Positions 8,232-16,985 of a stretch of DNA of 64,000 nt are shown here, piece after piece. The notes beneath the pieces were generated by a model, which ran no database searches, was not told where the DNA came from, and was given only the letters and a program-made list of their open reading frames with translations. Source of the stretch: DASSUC01 sp035649895 (GTDB lineage: Bacteria; Actinomycetota; Actinomycetes; Mycobacteriales; Micromonosporaceae); contig DASRIS010000018.1 of NCBI GenBank assembly GCA_035649895.1, positions 26,671 to 90,670 on the forward strand, given 5' to 3'. The translations under genes and the position numbers were made by a program. Position 1 is the first letter of the stretch; each line of letters begins with the position of its first letter.

Positions 8232-9119
8232 CTAGAAGCCCAGCTTGCGCAGCTGCCTGGGGTCGCGCTGCCAGTCCTTGGCGACCCGTACGTGCAGGTC
8301 CAGGTAGACCCGGGTGCCGAGCAGCGCCTCGATCTCCTGCCGGGCCCGGATGCCCACGTCACGCAGCCGGCTGCCCCGGGCACCGATGACGATCGCCTTC
8401 TGGCTGGGCCGCTCGACGTACACATCGGCATAGATCTTGGTGATCCGGTCCTCGGGGATCATCTCCTCGACCACGACGGCGATCGAGTGGGGCAGCTCGT
8501 CCCGGACGCCCTCCAGGGCCGCCTCCCGGATCAGCTCCGCGACCAGCACCTGCTCCGGCTCGTCGGTGAGCATCTCGTCCGGGTAGAGCTGCGGCGACGG
8601 TGGCAGGTAACGCGTCATCACCTCCACCAGCCGGTCCACCTGCTCGCCGGTGACCGCGCTGACCGGCACCACCTCGGCGAAGTCGCCCAGCTCGGCGACT
8701 GCCGCCAGGCGCGCCAGCAGGCGGTCCCGGGACACCAGGTCGATCTTGGTGACCACCGCGAGCACGGTCGCCCGTAGCCCGGCCACCTCGGCGGTGATGA
8801 ACCGGTCGCCGCGGCCGATCTCCTCGTCGGCCGGCAGGCACACCCCGACCACGTCGACCTCGCTCCAGACCTGGCGGACCAGGTCGTTGAGGCGCTCGCC
8901 GAGCAGCGTACGGGGGCGGTGCAGGCCCGGGGTGTCCACCAGGACCAGCTGCGAGCCGGGCCGGTGCAGCACGCCCCGGATCACGTGCCGGGTGGTCTGC
9001 GGCTTGCTGGACGTGATCGCGATCTTCTGGCCGACGATCGCGTTCATCAGGGTGGACTTGCCGGCGTTGGGGCGCCCCACGAAGCAGGCGAAACCGGCGC
9101 GGTACGGCTGCTGCGTCAC
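8232..9119 (-). CDS. era: GTPase Era
   Basis: 295 residues, the usual Era length. Era is an essential GTPase that binds the 3' end of 16S rRNA and helps 30S maturation. G1 is GRPNAGKST (about residue 15), G3 is DTPGLH and G4 is TKIDL. The C-terminal KH RNA-binding domain contains AIVIGARGSRLRDVG. The GTG start at 9119 overlaps the preceding stop by 4 bp. It sits at the end of the phoH-ybeY-CNNM-deaminase-like-era operon, a standard actinobacterial arrangement for ribosome maturation. Confidence 0.97.
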   Translation of the reverse strand: MTQQPYRAGFACFVGRPNAGKSTLMNAIVGQKIAITSSKPQTTRHVIRGVLHRPGSQLVLVDTPGLHRPRTLLGERLNDLVRQVWSEVDVVGVCLPADEEIGRGDRFITAEVAGLRATVLAVVTKIDLVSRDRLLARLAAVAELGDFAEVVPVSAVTGEQVDRLVEVMTRYLPPSPQLYPDEMLTDEPEQVLVAELIREAALEGVRDELPHSIAVVVEEMIPEDRITKIYADVYVERPSQKAIVIGARGSRLRDVGIRARQEIEALLGTRVYLDLHVRVAKDWQRDPRQLRKLGF

Positions 9120-9475
9120 GAGACGACGGTGCCCAGCAGCGAGCCGTCGGGCGCGGCCACGTGGATGGGTGCCTCGCCGGCCAGGTCCCGGACTGCCGCG
9201 TGGCCCGCCCGGTCCAGTGTGGACGCCTCGGTGACCACCGCGGCCGCCTCCAGCCGGCCCGCGCCGGCCGCCGCCGCGGTGGCGACCGCGAGCTGGAGCG
9301 CGGTCAGCGACAGGGACGGCAGGCTCACGCTCGACGCGGCGTACGTTCGCCCGTCGCCGTCGCGCACCGCCGCGCCCTCGATCGACCCGGTCCGGGCACG
9401 CGCGGCGCGGGCGAGCGTCACCAGCTTCGCGTCCTCGGCGCTCAGCTGGGACGTCTCGGTAGCCGGCTCAGGCAT
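9116..9475 (-). CDS. cytidine deaminase-like protein lacking the zinc site
   Basis: 119 residues from ATG 9475, overlapping the CNNM/CBS gene by 8 bp and era by 4 bp. The pattern SAEDAKLVTLARAARAR, EGAAVRD and LTALQLAVATAAAAGA matches the small cytidine deaminase-like protein that lies between the CBS-domain gene and era in many actinobacteria. The His/Cys-Ala-Glu and Pro-Cys-x-x-Cys zinc motifs of active deaminases are absent, since no cysteine occurs at all. It is therefore unlikely to deaminate cytidine by the normal mechanism. Its constant position suggests a role linked to Era or the envelope protein. Confidence 0.8.
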   Translation of the reverse strand: MPEPATETSQLSAEDAKLVTLARAARARTGSIEGAAVRDGDGRTYAASSVSLPSLSLTALQLAVATAAAAGAGRLEAAAVVTEASTLDRAGHAAVRDLAGEAPIHVAAPDGSLLGTVVS

Positions 9476-10802
9476 CGGACAGCAGCCTCTCCTCGTGGGC
9501 TTCGGCGACCGCGGCCGCCTCCCGCCGCACCAGCACGGTGTCGATGCGGTTGCGCCGGCCGGTGGTGCCCTCGGCGACCAGCCAAAGGCCGGCCACGTTG
9601 GCCGCCGCACCGGGGATCGGCACCCGGCCCAGGGCCTGGGCGAGCAGCCCGGACACGGTCTCCACCTCACCAGCGGGGATCTCGACATCGAACAGCTCGC
9701 CGAGGTCCTCGATCGGCAGGCGGGCCGACACGCGCACCGCGCCGTCGCCGAGGTGCTCGATCGGCGGGCGCTCCACATCGTACTCGTCGGTGATCTCCCC
9801 GACGATCTCCTCCAGGATGTCCTCGATGGTGACCAGGCCGGCGGTGCCGCCGTACTCGTCGACCACGATGGCGAGGTGGGTGCGCGCCGCCTGCATCTCC
9901 GAGAGCAGGTCGTCGACGGGCTTGGACTCGGGCACGAAGGTCGCCTCGCGCATCGCCTCGGCCACCGGCAGGTCGCCGCCGGTGCCGGCCTGCATCCGCC
10001 GGACCAGGTCCTTGAGGTAGACCACGCCGAGCACGTCGTCCACGCTCTCGCCGACCACCGGGATCCGGGAGAAGCCGGAGCGCAGCGCGAGCACCAGCGC
10101 CTGCCGCAGGCTCTTGTGCGCCTCGATCCACACCATCTCGGTACGGGGCACCATCACCTCGCGGGCGATCGTGTCCCCGAGCTGGAAGACGGAGTGGATC
10201 ATCTGCCGCTCGCCGTGCTCCACCACGCCCCGCTGCTCCGCGAGGTCCACCAGCTCCCGCAGCTCCACCTGGGTCGCGAACGGCCCCTCCCGGAAGCCCC
10301 GGCCCGGCGTGACCATGTTGCCGATGAGGATCAGCAGCGCGGTCAGCGGGTTCAGCACCCGCCCGAGCCAGCGCACCAGCGGCGCGGTGAGCCGGCCGAC
10401 CACGTACGCGTGCTGGCGCCCGATGGTGCGCGGGCCCACGCCCACGACGACGAAGCTGACCAGCGTCATGGCACCCGCGGTGAGCAGCGCGGAGGTCCAG
10501 CCGGCGCCGAAGGTGTCCACCGCCACCAGGGCCACCAGGGTCGTCGCGGTCAGCTCGCACAGCAGCCGCAGCAGCAGGAGCAGGTTGAGGTGGCGTACCA
10601 CGTCGGCGGCGACCGCCTGCAGCGCCCCGGCCCCGCGCTGGCCCTCGCGGGCAAGCTCACCGGCCCGGGCCGCGGAGACCGCGCCGAGCGCGGCGTCGGT
10701 CATGGCGAAGAAGCCGGCGAGCACGACCAGGCCAGCGGCGTTCCACAGCAGGGTGCCGTCGGGTAGGCCAGACGGCGTCTGTGCGGCGAGCGTCGTGATC
10801 AC
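9468..10802 (-). CDS. CNNM/HlyC-CorC family membrane protein with CBS domains
   Basis: 444 residues from GTG 10802, which overlaps the ybeY stop by 4 bp. Residues about 15-160 form the DUF21/CNNM membrane domain with three to four hydrophobic helices. Residues about 200-330 form a CBS pair (REVMVPRTEMVWIEAH, ATFVPESKPVDDLLSEMQ, VDEYGGTAGLVTIEDILEEI). The last 90 residues are the CorC_HlyC domain. Members are linked to magnesium or cobalt efflux and adenine-nucleotide sensing. A longer upstream frame exists but overlaps ybeY and lacks family character. Confidence 0.92.
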   Translation of the reverse strand: MITTLAAQTPSGLPDGTLLWNAAGLVVLAGFFAMTDAALGAVSAARAGELAREGQRGAGALQAVAADVVRHLNLLLLLRLLCELTATTLVALVAVDTFGAGWTSALLTAGAMTLVSFVVVGVGPRTIGRQHAYVVGRLTAPLVRWLGRVLNPLTALLILIGNMVTPGRGFREGPFATQVELRELVDLAEQRGVVEHGERQMIHSVFQLGDTIAREVMVPRTEMVWIEAHKSLRQALVLALRSGFSRIPVVGESVDDVLGVVYLKDLVRRMQAGTGGDLPVAEAMREATFVPESKPVDDLLSEMQAARTHLAIVVDEYGGTAGLVTIEDILEEIVGEITDEYDVERPPIEHLGDGAVRVSARLPIEDLGELFDVEIPAGEVETVSGLLAQALGRVPIPGAAANVAGLWLVAEGTTGRRNRIDTVLVRREAAAVAEAHEERLLSDA

Positions 10803-11260
10803 CGACGGGCGCGCCAGCCGTCGAGCAGCCGCGCCTGCAGCGCGAACATCTCCCGCTCCTCCTCCGGCTCGGCATGGTCGTAGCCGAGCAGGTGCAGCAC
10901 CCCGTGCACGGTCAGCAGGTGCAGCTCGTCGGCTGCGCAGTGGCCGGCCGTGGCCGCCTGCTTGGCCGCCACCTCCGGGCACAGCACGATGTCGCCGAGC
11001 AGCGCCGGCTCCCCGGCCGGACCCTCGCTGGGCCCGTGGTCGACGCTGCTCTCATCCATGGGGAAGGCGAGCACGTCGGTCGGGCCGTCCCCGCCCATCC
11101 AGCGGTGGTTCAGCTCGGTCATGTAGTCGACGTCGACGAGCAGCACCGACAGCTCGGCCATGGGGTTGACCCCCATCTCGCCGAGGACGTACCGGGCCAC
11201 GCCGAGGACCGCGTCGGTGTCGACGCTCACCCCGGACTCGTTGGCAATCTCGATGGACAT
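10799..11260 (-). CDS. ybeY: endoribonuclease / rRNA maturation factor YbeY
   Basis: 153 residues from ATG 11260, preceded by GGGG; a GTG two codons earlier is possible. YbeY is a zinc-dependent endoribonuclease active in 16S rRNA 3'-end processing. The metal-binding signature HGVLHLLGYDH lies near residue 115, and the conserved NHRWMGGDGPTDVLAFP region is present. It sits between phoH and the CNNM gene, the near-universal bacterial order. Confidence 0.97.
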   Translation of the reverse strand: MSIEIANESGVSVDTDAVLGVARYVLGEMGVNPMAELSVLLVDVDYMTELNHRWMGGDGPTDVLAFPMDESSVDHGPSEGPAGEPALLGDIVLCPEVAAKQAATAGHCAADELHLLTVHGVLHLLGYDHAEPEEEREMFALQARLLDGWRARR

Positions 11261-11278
11261 CTGCACCCCGCAGGTCGG

Positions 11279-12331
11279 CTAGCGGCGCCGGCCGGCGCGC
11301 CCGCCGCGGGACGGTACGGCATGCACCGCCTGACCGGACTCCGGCTCTTGGGCAGCGTCCCACTTGGCGTACGCGTCGACGATGTCGCTCACCAGCCGGT
11401 GGCGCACCACGTCCGCGCTGGTCAACATCGAGAAGTGGACGTCGTCGACCCCGTCCAGGATCTCCCGCACCACCCGCAGGCCGCTGCGGGTGCCGCCCGG
11501 CAGGTCAACCTGGGTCACGTCACCGGTCACCACGATCTTCGAGCCGAACCCGAGCCGGGTCAGGAACATCTTCATCTGCTCGAGCGTGGTGTTCTGCGCC
11601 TCGTCCAGGATGATGAACGCGTCGTTGAGGGTGCGCCCGCGCATGTACGCCAGCGGGGCGACCTCGATCGTGCCGTTCTGGGTGAGCCGGGGGATCGAGT
11701 CGGGGTCGATCATGTCGTGCAGCGCGTCGTAGAGCGGGCGCAGGTACGGGTCGATCTTCTCGTAGAGCGTGCCGGGCAGGAAGCCCAGCCGCTCCCCGGC
11801 CTCCACCGCCGGCCGGGTGAGGATGATCCGGGTCACCTGCTTGGCCTGTAGCGACTGCACCGCCTTTGCCATCGCCAGGTACGTCTTGCCGGTACCGGCC
11901 GGCCCGATGCCGAACACGATGGTGTGGCCGTCGATCGCGTCGACGTACCGCTTCTGGCCCAGCGTCTTGGGCCGGATGGTCCGGCCGCGACGGGAGAGGA
12001 TGTTGAGGGTCAGCACCTCGGCCGGGCGCTCGTCGCTGCCCTGCTCGATCATGCCGACCGTGCGCCGCACGCTGTCCGCGGTCAGTGTCTCGCCTTTCTC
12101 GATCAGCTCAATCAGCTCGGTGAAGATGCGCGCGGTCAGCGCGTTGTCGGCCGGAGCTCCAGTAATGGTGATCTCATTGCCTCGCACGTGGATGTCGCTC
12201 GCGACGGCGCGCTCGACCAGTCTCAACAGCTCGTCTCCGGCACCGAGGAGGTTAACCATCAGCTGCGGGTCCGGGACTGTGATCTTGGTGGTCACCCGGG
12301 CTGGCGCGCCGGGGCGTGGACTGTCGGTCAT
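11279..12331 (-). CDS. phoH: PhoH-like ATPase
   Basis: 350 residues. The P-loop GPAGTGKTYLA lies near residue 140, followed by LTRPAVEAGERLGFLPG and the Walker B-like FIILDEAQNTT. The N-terminal part (GNEITITGAP) is the extra domain found in actinobacterial PhoH proteins. PhoH proteins are NTPases linked to RNA metabolism and almost always precede ybeY. The C-terminus is short and basic (RGGRAGRRR). Its own promoter should lie in the 140 bp upstream. Confidence 0.95.
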   Translation of the reverse strand: MTDSPRPGAPARVTTKITVPDPQLMVNLLGAGDELLRLVERAVASDIHVRGNEITITGAPADNALTARIFTELIELIEKGETLTADSVRRTVGMIEQGSDERPAEVLTLNILSRRGRTIRPKTLGQKRYVDAIDGHTIVFGIGPAGTGKTYLAMAKAVQSLQAKQVTRIILTRPAVEAGERLGFLPGTLYEKIDPYLRPLYDALHDMIDPDSIPRLTQNGTIEVAPLAYMRGRTLNDAFIILDEAQNTTLEQMKMFLTRLGFGSKIVVTGDVTQVDLPGGTRSGLRVVREILDGVDDVHFSMLTSADVVRHRLVSDIVDAYAKWDAAQEPESGQAVHAVPSRGGRAGRRR

Positions 12332-12473
12332 AGTGCGGCCCGCCAGGGCCTTCCGCCACCTGCTTCCGCTTCCGTGCCGCGCCGGACGAGCGGCCCAGCG
12401 CGTGGCCGATGAGGTCCCCCCATGGTATCGGCTACCGCTGGAGAATGACCCGATACGCGCGACCCGCAGTGCG

Positions 12474-13829
12474 TCACTCGGGTGGCGCGCTGGCCCAGGC
12501 CCCGGAGAAGGTCTCCTGGGTACGGGTGAACCGGTACGTCGCCCAGTGCATGCGCACCACGGTCCCGGTCTGCGGGTCCCGGGTGAGCCGCAGCAGCTCG
12601 CCCGCCTCCCGCCCGGACACGGTACGCAGCAGGTCCGTCTCCACCTGCGCGAAGACCGACGGTGGCCGGTCGGCCGGGTGGTTGGCGCCGCGCGCCTGCA
12701 AGGCGCCGTCGCGCCACGAGAAGATGTACTCGAACCCCTCGCCCCACCAGCGGCCGAGCACCGAGCGCAGCTCCGGCGGCGCCGGCGGGCCCGGCGTCCA
12801 CGGGGTGACCTCCGCCGGGTCGTGCTCGACCACCGCGGCCAGCAGCTGGTGCGGCAGCTCCAGGACCGCCTCGGCGGTGCCGGACGAGCCGAGCACGGCC
12901 GCGCCGCAGGCGGCCGGGGTGCCGGGGCCGCCGCGGCGGCCGTAGACGCCGGCGAGGAACCCCGGCATCGCCCCGTCGTGCCCGACGTGGACCGCCCGCG
13001 CGGGCTGCGGCACCATGATCAGCCCGAGCCCGTACCCGACGCTCCACAGCGCCTCGTCGGTCACCGTGAGCGGCCAGCGCATCTCGTCCAGCGTCGCGGC
13101 GGCCAGCACCTTGCCGCCCGGGTCCACGGCGGCCGGGTCGGCCAGGAACGCGGCCCAGCGGGCCATGTCCGCCGCGGTGCTCCAGAGCTGGCCGGCCGGG
13201 GCCACCGCGCCGAAGTCGGTGGGCGGCTCCGGCTGCACGTGGTCGGAGTACGCGTCGACCAGGTAGCCGGTGGTGGCCCGCTCGGTGGGCGCCACGGTGG
13301 TGCCGGCCAGCCCCAGCGGGTCCAGCACCCGGTCGGCCAGCACCTCCTCCCACGTGCCGCCGCGCAGCCGGCCGACCAGGTGGCCCAGCAGCGCCACGCC
13401 CAGGTTGGAGTAGTGGAAGCGGCGGGCCGGTGGCAGCACCCGCTCGACCCGGTCCAGCTCGGCCAGCAGCCGGGCCGCGTCGGGCGCGTCGAGGGTGTCC
13501 CACACGTCGCCGTACGGCTCGCGTTGCAGGCCGGAGGTGTGCGACATCAGCCGGCGCACCGGCAGCTCGCCGTGGGCCGGCAGGTCCAGGTGCGCGCCGA
13601 CCGGGTCGTCCAGCTCCAGCAGACCCTCGTCCCGGCACTGCATGACCAGGACCGCGGTGAACGTCTTCGTCACCGAGCCGATGCGGAACTGCGTGGCCTG
13701 GCCGGCGCCGCCCACCTGCAATGTCCAGAGTGGACGGTCAGCCCGGTGCAGCGCCACGGAGAGCGCAGGCACCCGGGCGTCGGCCTGGGTGCGCCGCGCC
13801 ATCCGCTCGTAGTGCCGGTGCGGGTCCAC
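12474..13829 (-). CDS. serine hydrolase, beta-lactamase class C / penicillin-binding-like
   Basis: 451 residues from GTG 13829. The SxxK motif is SVTK (in RIGSVTKTFTA, near residue 45) and the YxN motif is YSN (RRFHYSNLGVALLG). The KTG-equivalent is HDG in VHVGHDGAMPG. No signal peptide is visible, so it may act in the cytosol as an esterase or D-aminopeptidase-like enzyme rather than as a lactamase. The C-terminal 100 residues form an extra beta-rich domain. Its start lies 3 bp from the HIT stop, so the two may be co-transcribed. Confidence 0.88.
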   Translation of the reverse strand: MDPHRHYERMARRTQADARVPALSVALHRADRPLWTLQVGGAGQATQFRIGSVTKTFTAVLVMQCRDEGLLELDDPVGAHLDLPAHGELPVRRLMSHTSGLQREPYGDVWDTLDAPDAARLLAELDRVERVLPPARRFHYSNLGVALLGHLVGRLRGGTWEEVLADRVLDPLGLAGTTVAPTERATTGYLVDAYSDHVQPEPPTDFGAVAPAGQLWSTAADMARWAAFLADPAAVDPGGKVLAAATLDEMRWPLTVTDEALWSVGYGLGLIMVPQPARAVHVGHDGAMPGFLAGVYGRRGGPGTPAACGAAVLGSSGTAEAVLELPHQLLAAVVEHDPAEVTPWTPGPPAPPELRSVLGRWWGEGFEYIFSWRDGALQARGANHPADRPPSVFAQVETDLLRTVSGREAGELLRLTRDPQTGTVVRMHWATYRFTRTQETFSGAWASAPPE

Positions 13830-13831
13830 GC

Positions 13832-14254
13832 CTACCCGGCCAGCATCGGGCCGAGCGGCGCGCCGCCCAGCACGTGCGCGTGGACGTGGAAGACCTCCTG
13901 GCCGGCGTACGAGCCGGTGTTGAAGATCGTGCGGAAGCCGTCCGTGCCCAGCCCCTCGGCCTTGGCCACCGCGGCGACCGTGGCCAGCACCTCGCCAGCG
14001 AGGCCGGGGTCCGCCTCGGCCAGCGCGGACACGTCCTCGTGGTGGGCCTTCGGGATGACCAGCACGTGCACCGGCGCCTTCGGCCCGATGTCGCGGAAGG
14101 CCAGCGTGGTGGCCGTCTGGTGGACCACGGTGGCCAGGACCTCGCCAGCCGCGAGGCGACAGAATAGACAGTCGCTGCGCCGCCGGCCAGGTAGCTCGCT
14201 CCGCTCGCTGCCTAACCCATCGGTTCGTTCGCTGCGCTCGCTCACGCCTGGCAT
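13832..14254 (-). CDS. HIT family nucleotide hydrolase / Hint-like
   Basis: About 140 residues. The catalytic triad motif HVHAHVLGG is near the C-terminus, with DCLFCRLAAGE at the start of the domain; both are typical of HIT proteins that cleave nucleoside phosphoramidates. The N-terminal 25 residues (SERSERTDGLGSERSE) are coded by a repetitive DNA element and are not part of the domain. ATG 14254 or GTG 14245 may be the start. The SDR gene diverges only a few bases away, so their control regions overlap. Confidence 0.9.
   Translation of the reverse strand: MPGVSERSERTDGLGSERSELPGRRRSDCLFCRLAAGEVLATVVHQTATTLAFRDIGPKAPVHVLVIPKAHHEDVSALAEADPGLAGEVLATVAAVAKAEGLGTDGFRTIFNTGSYAGQEVFHVHAHVLGGAPLGPMLAG
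14190..14246. repeat. purine-rich GAGCGAGCGCAGCGA-type repeat inside the HIT 5' coding end
   Basis: On the minus strand two copies of a GAGCGNNNNGAGCGA-like unit flank ACCGATGGGTTAGG. Read as protein they give SERSER and SERSE. The element adds an extra N-terminus to the HIT protein. Comparable Ser-Glu-Arg coding repeats at gene starts are, from memory, frequent in Micromonosporaceae genomes. Confidence 0.55.
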
Positions 14255-14265
14255 GGTATGTGCTC

Positions 14266-15018
14266 ATGGAGCAGACCGGACGGGCGGTGCTGGTGACCGG
14301 GGCCTCGCGCGGGATCGGGCGGGCGGTGGCGGCGGCGTTCGCCGCCGCCGGGGACCGGGTGGCGGTCCACCACCGCCGCTCGCCGGACCTCGCCGAGCAG
14401 CTGCGGGCCGCGCTGCCCGGGCAAGGGCACACAGTGGTACGGGCCGACCTCGCCGACCCGGCGGCGGTCAAGGACATGGTCGACGCGGCGGCGCAGGCGC
14501 TGGGCGGGCTGGACGTGCTGGTGAACAACGCCGGCATCTACACGCCGCACCCGATCCTGGACAGCTCCTACGAGCACTGGCAGCGCGAGTGGCGCCGGAC
14601 GCTGGACACCAACCTGCTCGGCGCGGCGAACGCCACCTGGTGCGCGGTACGGCACATGCGCCCGGGCGGGCGGATCGTCAACATCTCGTCCCGGGGGGCC
14701 TTCCGCGGCGAGCCGGGCCAGCCGGCGTACGGCGCCAGCAAGGCCGGGCTCAACGCGATGGGCCAGTCGCTCGCGCTCGCCCTGGCCCCGCACGGCATCG
14801 CGGTGGCGACCGTGGCGCCTGGGTTCGTCGAGACGGACATGACCAACGAGCATCTCAAGCCGCCGCGCGGGGACGCGGTCCGGGCGCAGAGCCCGTTTGG
14901 CCGGGTGGCCCGGCCGGAGGAGATCGCCGCCGCGGTGCTGTGGCTCGCCTCCCCTGAGGCCGAGTGGGCCTCCGGGGCGATCCTCGACCTCAACGGAGCC
15001 TCATACCTGCGCAGCTGA
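14266..15018 (+). CDS. short-chain dehydrogenase/reductase
   Basis: 250 residues from ATG 14266; a GTG two codons earlier is possible. The NAD(P)-binding motif TGASRGIG is near residue 12, NNAG near residue 88, the catalytic Ser in NISSRGAF, and YGASK supplies the catalytic Tyr and Lys. Overall it looks like a FabG-type reductase. The residues after the first strand (VHHRRS) favour NADPH. No pathway neighbours are present; it stands alone between the HIT gene and rsmE. Confidence 0.9.
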   Translation: MEQTGRAVLVTGASRGIGRAVAAAFAAAGDRVAVHHRRSPDLAEQLRAALPGQGHTVVRADLADPAAVKDMVDAAAQALGGLDVLVNNAGIYTPHPILDSSYEHWQREWRRTLDTNLLGAANATWCAVRHMRPGGRIVNISSRGAFRGEPGQPAYGASKAGLNAMGQSLALALAPHGIAVATVAPGFVETDMTNEHLKPPRGDAVRAQSPFGRVARPEEIAAAVLWLASPEAEWASGAILDLNGASYLRS

Positions 15019-15082
15019 TCGGCCCTGCACAGCTGCGCGGCGGCCCTACGCAGCTGCGCGGCGGCCCTACGCAGCTGGGCAG
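15010..15082. repeat. 21-bp tandem repeat at the SDR/rsmE convergent junction
   Basis: Two perfect 21-bp units (15031-15051 and 15052-15072; each begins AGCTGCGCGG and ends CTACGC) are flanked by a diverged copy on the left that includes the SDR stop codon and a partial copy on the right. Each unit contains the palindrome CAGCTG or GCAGCTGC when joined to its neighbour. It lies between two converging genes and could help termination. Confidence 0.8.
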
Positions 15083-15097
15083 GGCGCGCCGGTCACC

Positions 15098-15826
15098 TCA
15101 CCAGCGGCCGAGGCGGGCGGAGAGCACCGACAGGGCTGCGACGCCAGCGGTGGAGGTACGCAGCACCGTCTCCCCCAGGCGCACGGGGATGGCGCCGGCC
15201 TGGGTGAAGAACGCCAGCTCCTCCGGGGCGACGCCGCCCTCCGGCCCGACCACGAGCACCACCTCCCCGGCGGCCGGCAGCGCCACCCCGGCCAGCCGGG
15301 CGTCAGCCTCCTCGTGCAGCACGAACCCGGCCGCGGCGGCGCCCAGCCGCTGCGCCACCTGCGCGGTCGACTCGGCCGGAAACACCCGCGGCAGCCAGGG
15401 CCGCCGGGCCTGCTTGGCCGCCTCCCGGGCGGTTGCGCACCAGCGCGCAAGCGCCCGGTCGCCCCGCTCGCCGCGCCACTGCGCCACCGACCGGGCCGCC
15501 GCCCAGGGCACCAGGGCGTCCACCCCGACCTCGGTCATCGCCTGCACCGCCAGCTCGCCCCGCTCGCCCTTTGCGATGCCCTGCACGACCACGAGCCGCG
15601 GGTCGGGCGGTTGCGCGTACCAGCGGGAGAGCAGGCACAGCTCGAGGCTGCCGCGGCCGGCGGCGGTGACCCGGGCCCGCGCGGTGCCGCCCTGCCCGTC
15701 GCCGAGGAGCAGCTCCTCGCCGGCGCGCAGCCGCAGCACGTCTGCCGCGTGGTGCCCCTCCGGCCCGGCCAGCACGCACCGCTCACCCGGCGGCAGCGAC
15801 TCGACCAGGAACAGCTGGGCGGTCAC
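15098..15826 (-). CDS. rsmE: 16S rRNA (uracil1498-N3)-methyltransferase RsmE
   Basis: 242 residues, normal length. The SPOUT methyltransferase knot is marked by VVLVVGPEGGVAPEE, followed by RLGETVLRTSTAGVAAL, the S-adenosylmethionine-binding loop. The N-terminal PUA-like domain (HHAADVLRLRAGE) is present. The GTG start overlaps the dnaJ stop by 4 bp, and hrcA-dnaJ-rsmE is a common actinobacterial operon, so CIRCE/HrcA control may extend to this ribosomal modification enzyme. Confidence 0.96.
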   Translation of the reverse strand: MTAQLFLVESLPPGERCVLAGPEGHHAADVLRLRAGEELLLGDGQGGTARARVTAAGRGSLELCLLSRWYAQPPDPRLVVVQGIAKGERGELAVQAMTEVGVDALVPWAAARSVAQWRGERGDRALARWCATAREAAKQARRPWLPRVFPAESTAQVAQRLGAAAAGFVLHEEADARLAGVALPAAGEVVLVVGPEGGVAPEELAFFTQAGAIPVRLGETVLRTSTAGVAALSVLSARLGRW

Positions 15827-16941
15827 TGGCCGTTGAACGCGTCCCGCATGCGCGAGAAGAAACCGCCCTGCTTGGACAGCTCGGCCACCTCTTCGCCGCG
15901 CAGCCGGGCGAAGTCGCGCAGCATCCGCTCCTGGTCGGCGTCGAGCCTGGTGGGCGTACGCACGTCGAGGTGCACGAAGAGGTCGCCCCGGCCGACGCCG
16001 CGCAGGTGCGGCACGCCCTTGCCCCGGATGCGCAGCGTCGAGCCGGGCTGCGTGCCGGCCCGTACGTCGAGGTGCTCCTCGCCGTCGAGGGTCTTGATGG
16101 TCAGCCGGGTGCCGAGCGCGGCGGCGGTCATCGGCACGGTGACCCGGCAGTGCAGGTCGTCGTCCTTGCGGGAGTAGACGTCGTGCGGGCGCTCGTGGAT
16201 CTCCACGTAGAGGTCGCCGGGCGGTCCTCCGCCCGGCCCCACCTCACCCTGCTGGGCGAGGCGGATGCGCATGCCGTCCTCCACCCCCGGCGGGATCTTC
16301 ACGGTGAGGTTGCGCCGGGTGCGCACCCGGCCGTCGCCGCCGCAGGTGGGGCATGCGTGCGAGATGACCGTGCCGTGGCCCTGGCAGGCCGCGCACGGGC
16401 GGGAGGAGACGACCTGGCCGAGGAACGTACGCTGCACCGCCTGCACCTCGCCCCGGCCACCGCACATGTCGCAGGTGGTCGGGTGGGTGCCCGCCGCCGT
16501 GCCGGCGCCGGTGCACGTGGTGCACAGCGCGGCTGTGTCCACGGTGATCGGCGCCTCCACGCCGAACGCGGTCTCCTGCAGGTCCAGGTCGAGGCGGAGG
16601 ATCGCGTCGGCCCCGGGGCGCATGCGGGGCCGCGGCCCGCGCGCCGAGGCGGTGCCGAAGAACGCGTCCATGATGTCCTGGAAGCCGACGAACGGCCCAC
16701 CGGGGCCGGGGCCGGCGCCAGAGGGGGCGAGCGGGTCGCCGCCGAGGTCGACGATCTCCCGCTTGGCCGGATCGGACAGGACCTCGTACGCGGCGTTGAT
16801 GTCCTTGAACTTCTCCTGCGCCGCCGGATCCGGGTTCACGTCCGGGTGGTACTGGCGGGCAAGCTTGCGGTAGGCCCGCTTGATGTGCTCCGCGGAGGCG
16901 TCCCGGTTTACCCCGAGAATCGCGTAGTAGTCCTTGGCCAC
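15823..16941 (-). CDS. dnaJ: chaperone DnaJ
   Basis: 372 residues from GTG 16941 (start of the family motif AKDYYAILGV); an ATG six codons upstream is possible. The J domain holds the HPD tripeptide in YHPDVN. The zinc-finger domain holds four CxxCxGxG units: CTTCTGAG, CDMCGGRG, CAACQGHG and CPTCGGDG. The Gly/Phe-rich linker is short and Pro/Gly-rich. DnaJ delivers unfolded clients to DnaK. It lies 44 bp after hrcA, so it is the DnaJ2-type paralogue of the HrcA regulon rather than the dnaK-linked one. Confidence 0.97.
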   Translation of the reverse strand: MAKDYYAILGVNRDASAEHIKRAYRKLARQYHPDVNPDPAAQEKFKDINAAYEVLSDPAKREIVDLGGDPLAPSGAGPGPGGPFVGFQDIMDAFFGTASARGPRPRMRPGADAILRLDLDLQETAFGVEAPITVDTAALCTTCTGAGTAAGTHPTTCDMCGGRGEVQAVQRTFLGQVVSSRPCAACQGHGTVISHACPTCGGDGRVRTRRNLTVKIPPGVEDGMRIRLAQQGEVGPGGGPPGDLYVEIHERPHDVYSRKDDDLHCRVTVPMTAAALGTRLTIKTLDGEEHLDVRAGTQPGSTLRIRGKGVPHLRGVGRGDLFVHLDVRTPTRLDADQERMLRDFARLRGEEVAELSKQGGFFSRMRDAFNGQ

Positions 16942-16985
16942 TGCGTCCCGTGTCCTCATTGTCCTTGTCGCGCCCGTCAGTCAGG

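Noticed and set aside
11769..14957. 1062-residue plus-strand frame
   Set aside because: It covers phoH, hydrolase and HIT genes in reverse and is a GC-rich artefact.
15010..15082. Possible CRISPR array
   Set aside because: Units are directly tandem (21 bp) with no spacers of unique sequence and no cas genes nearby.
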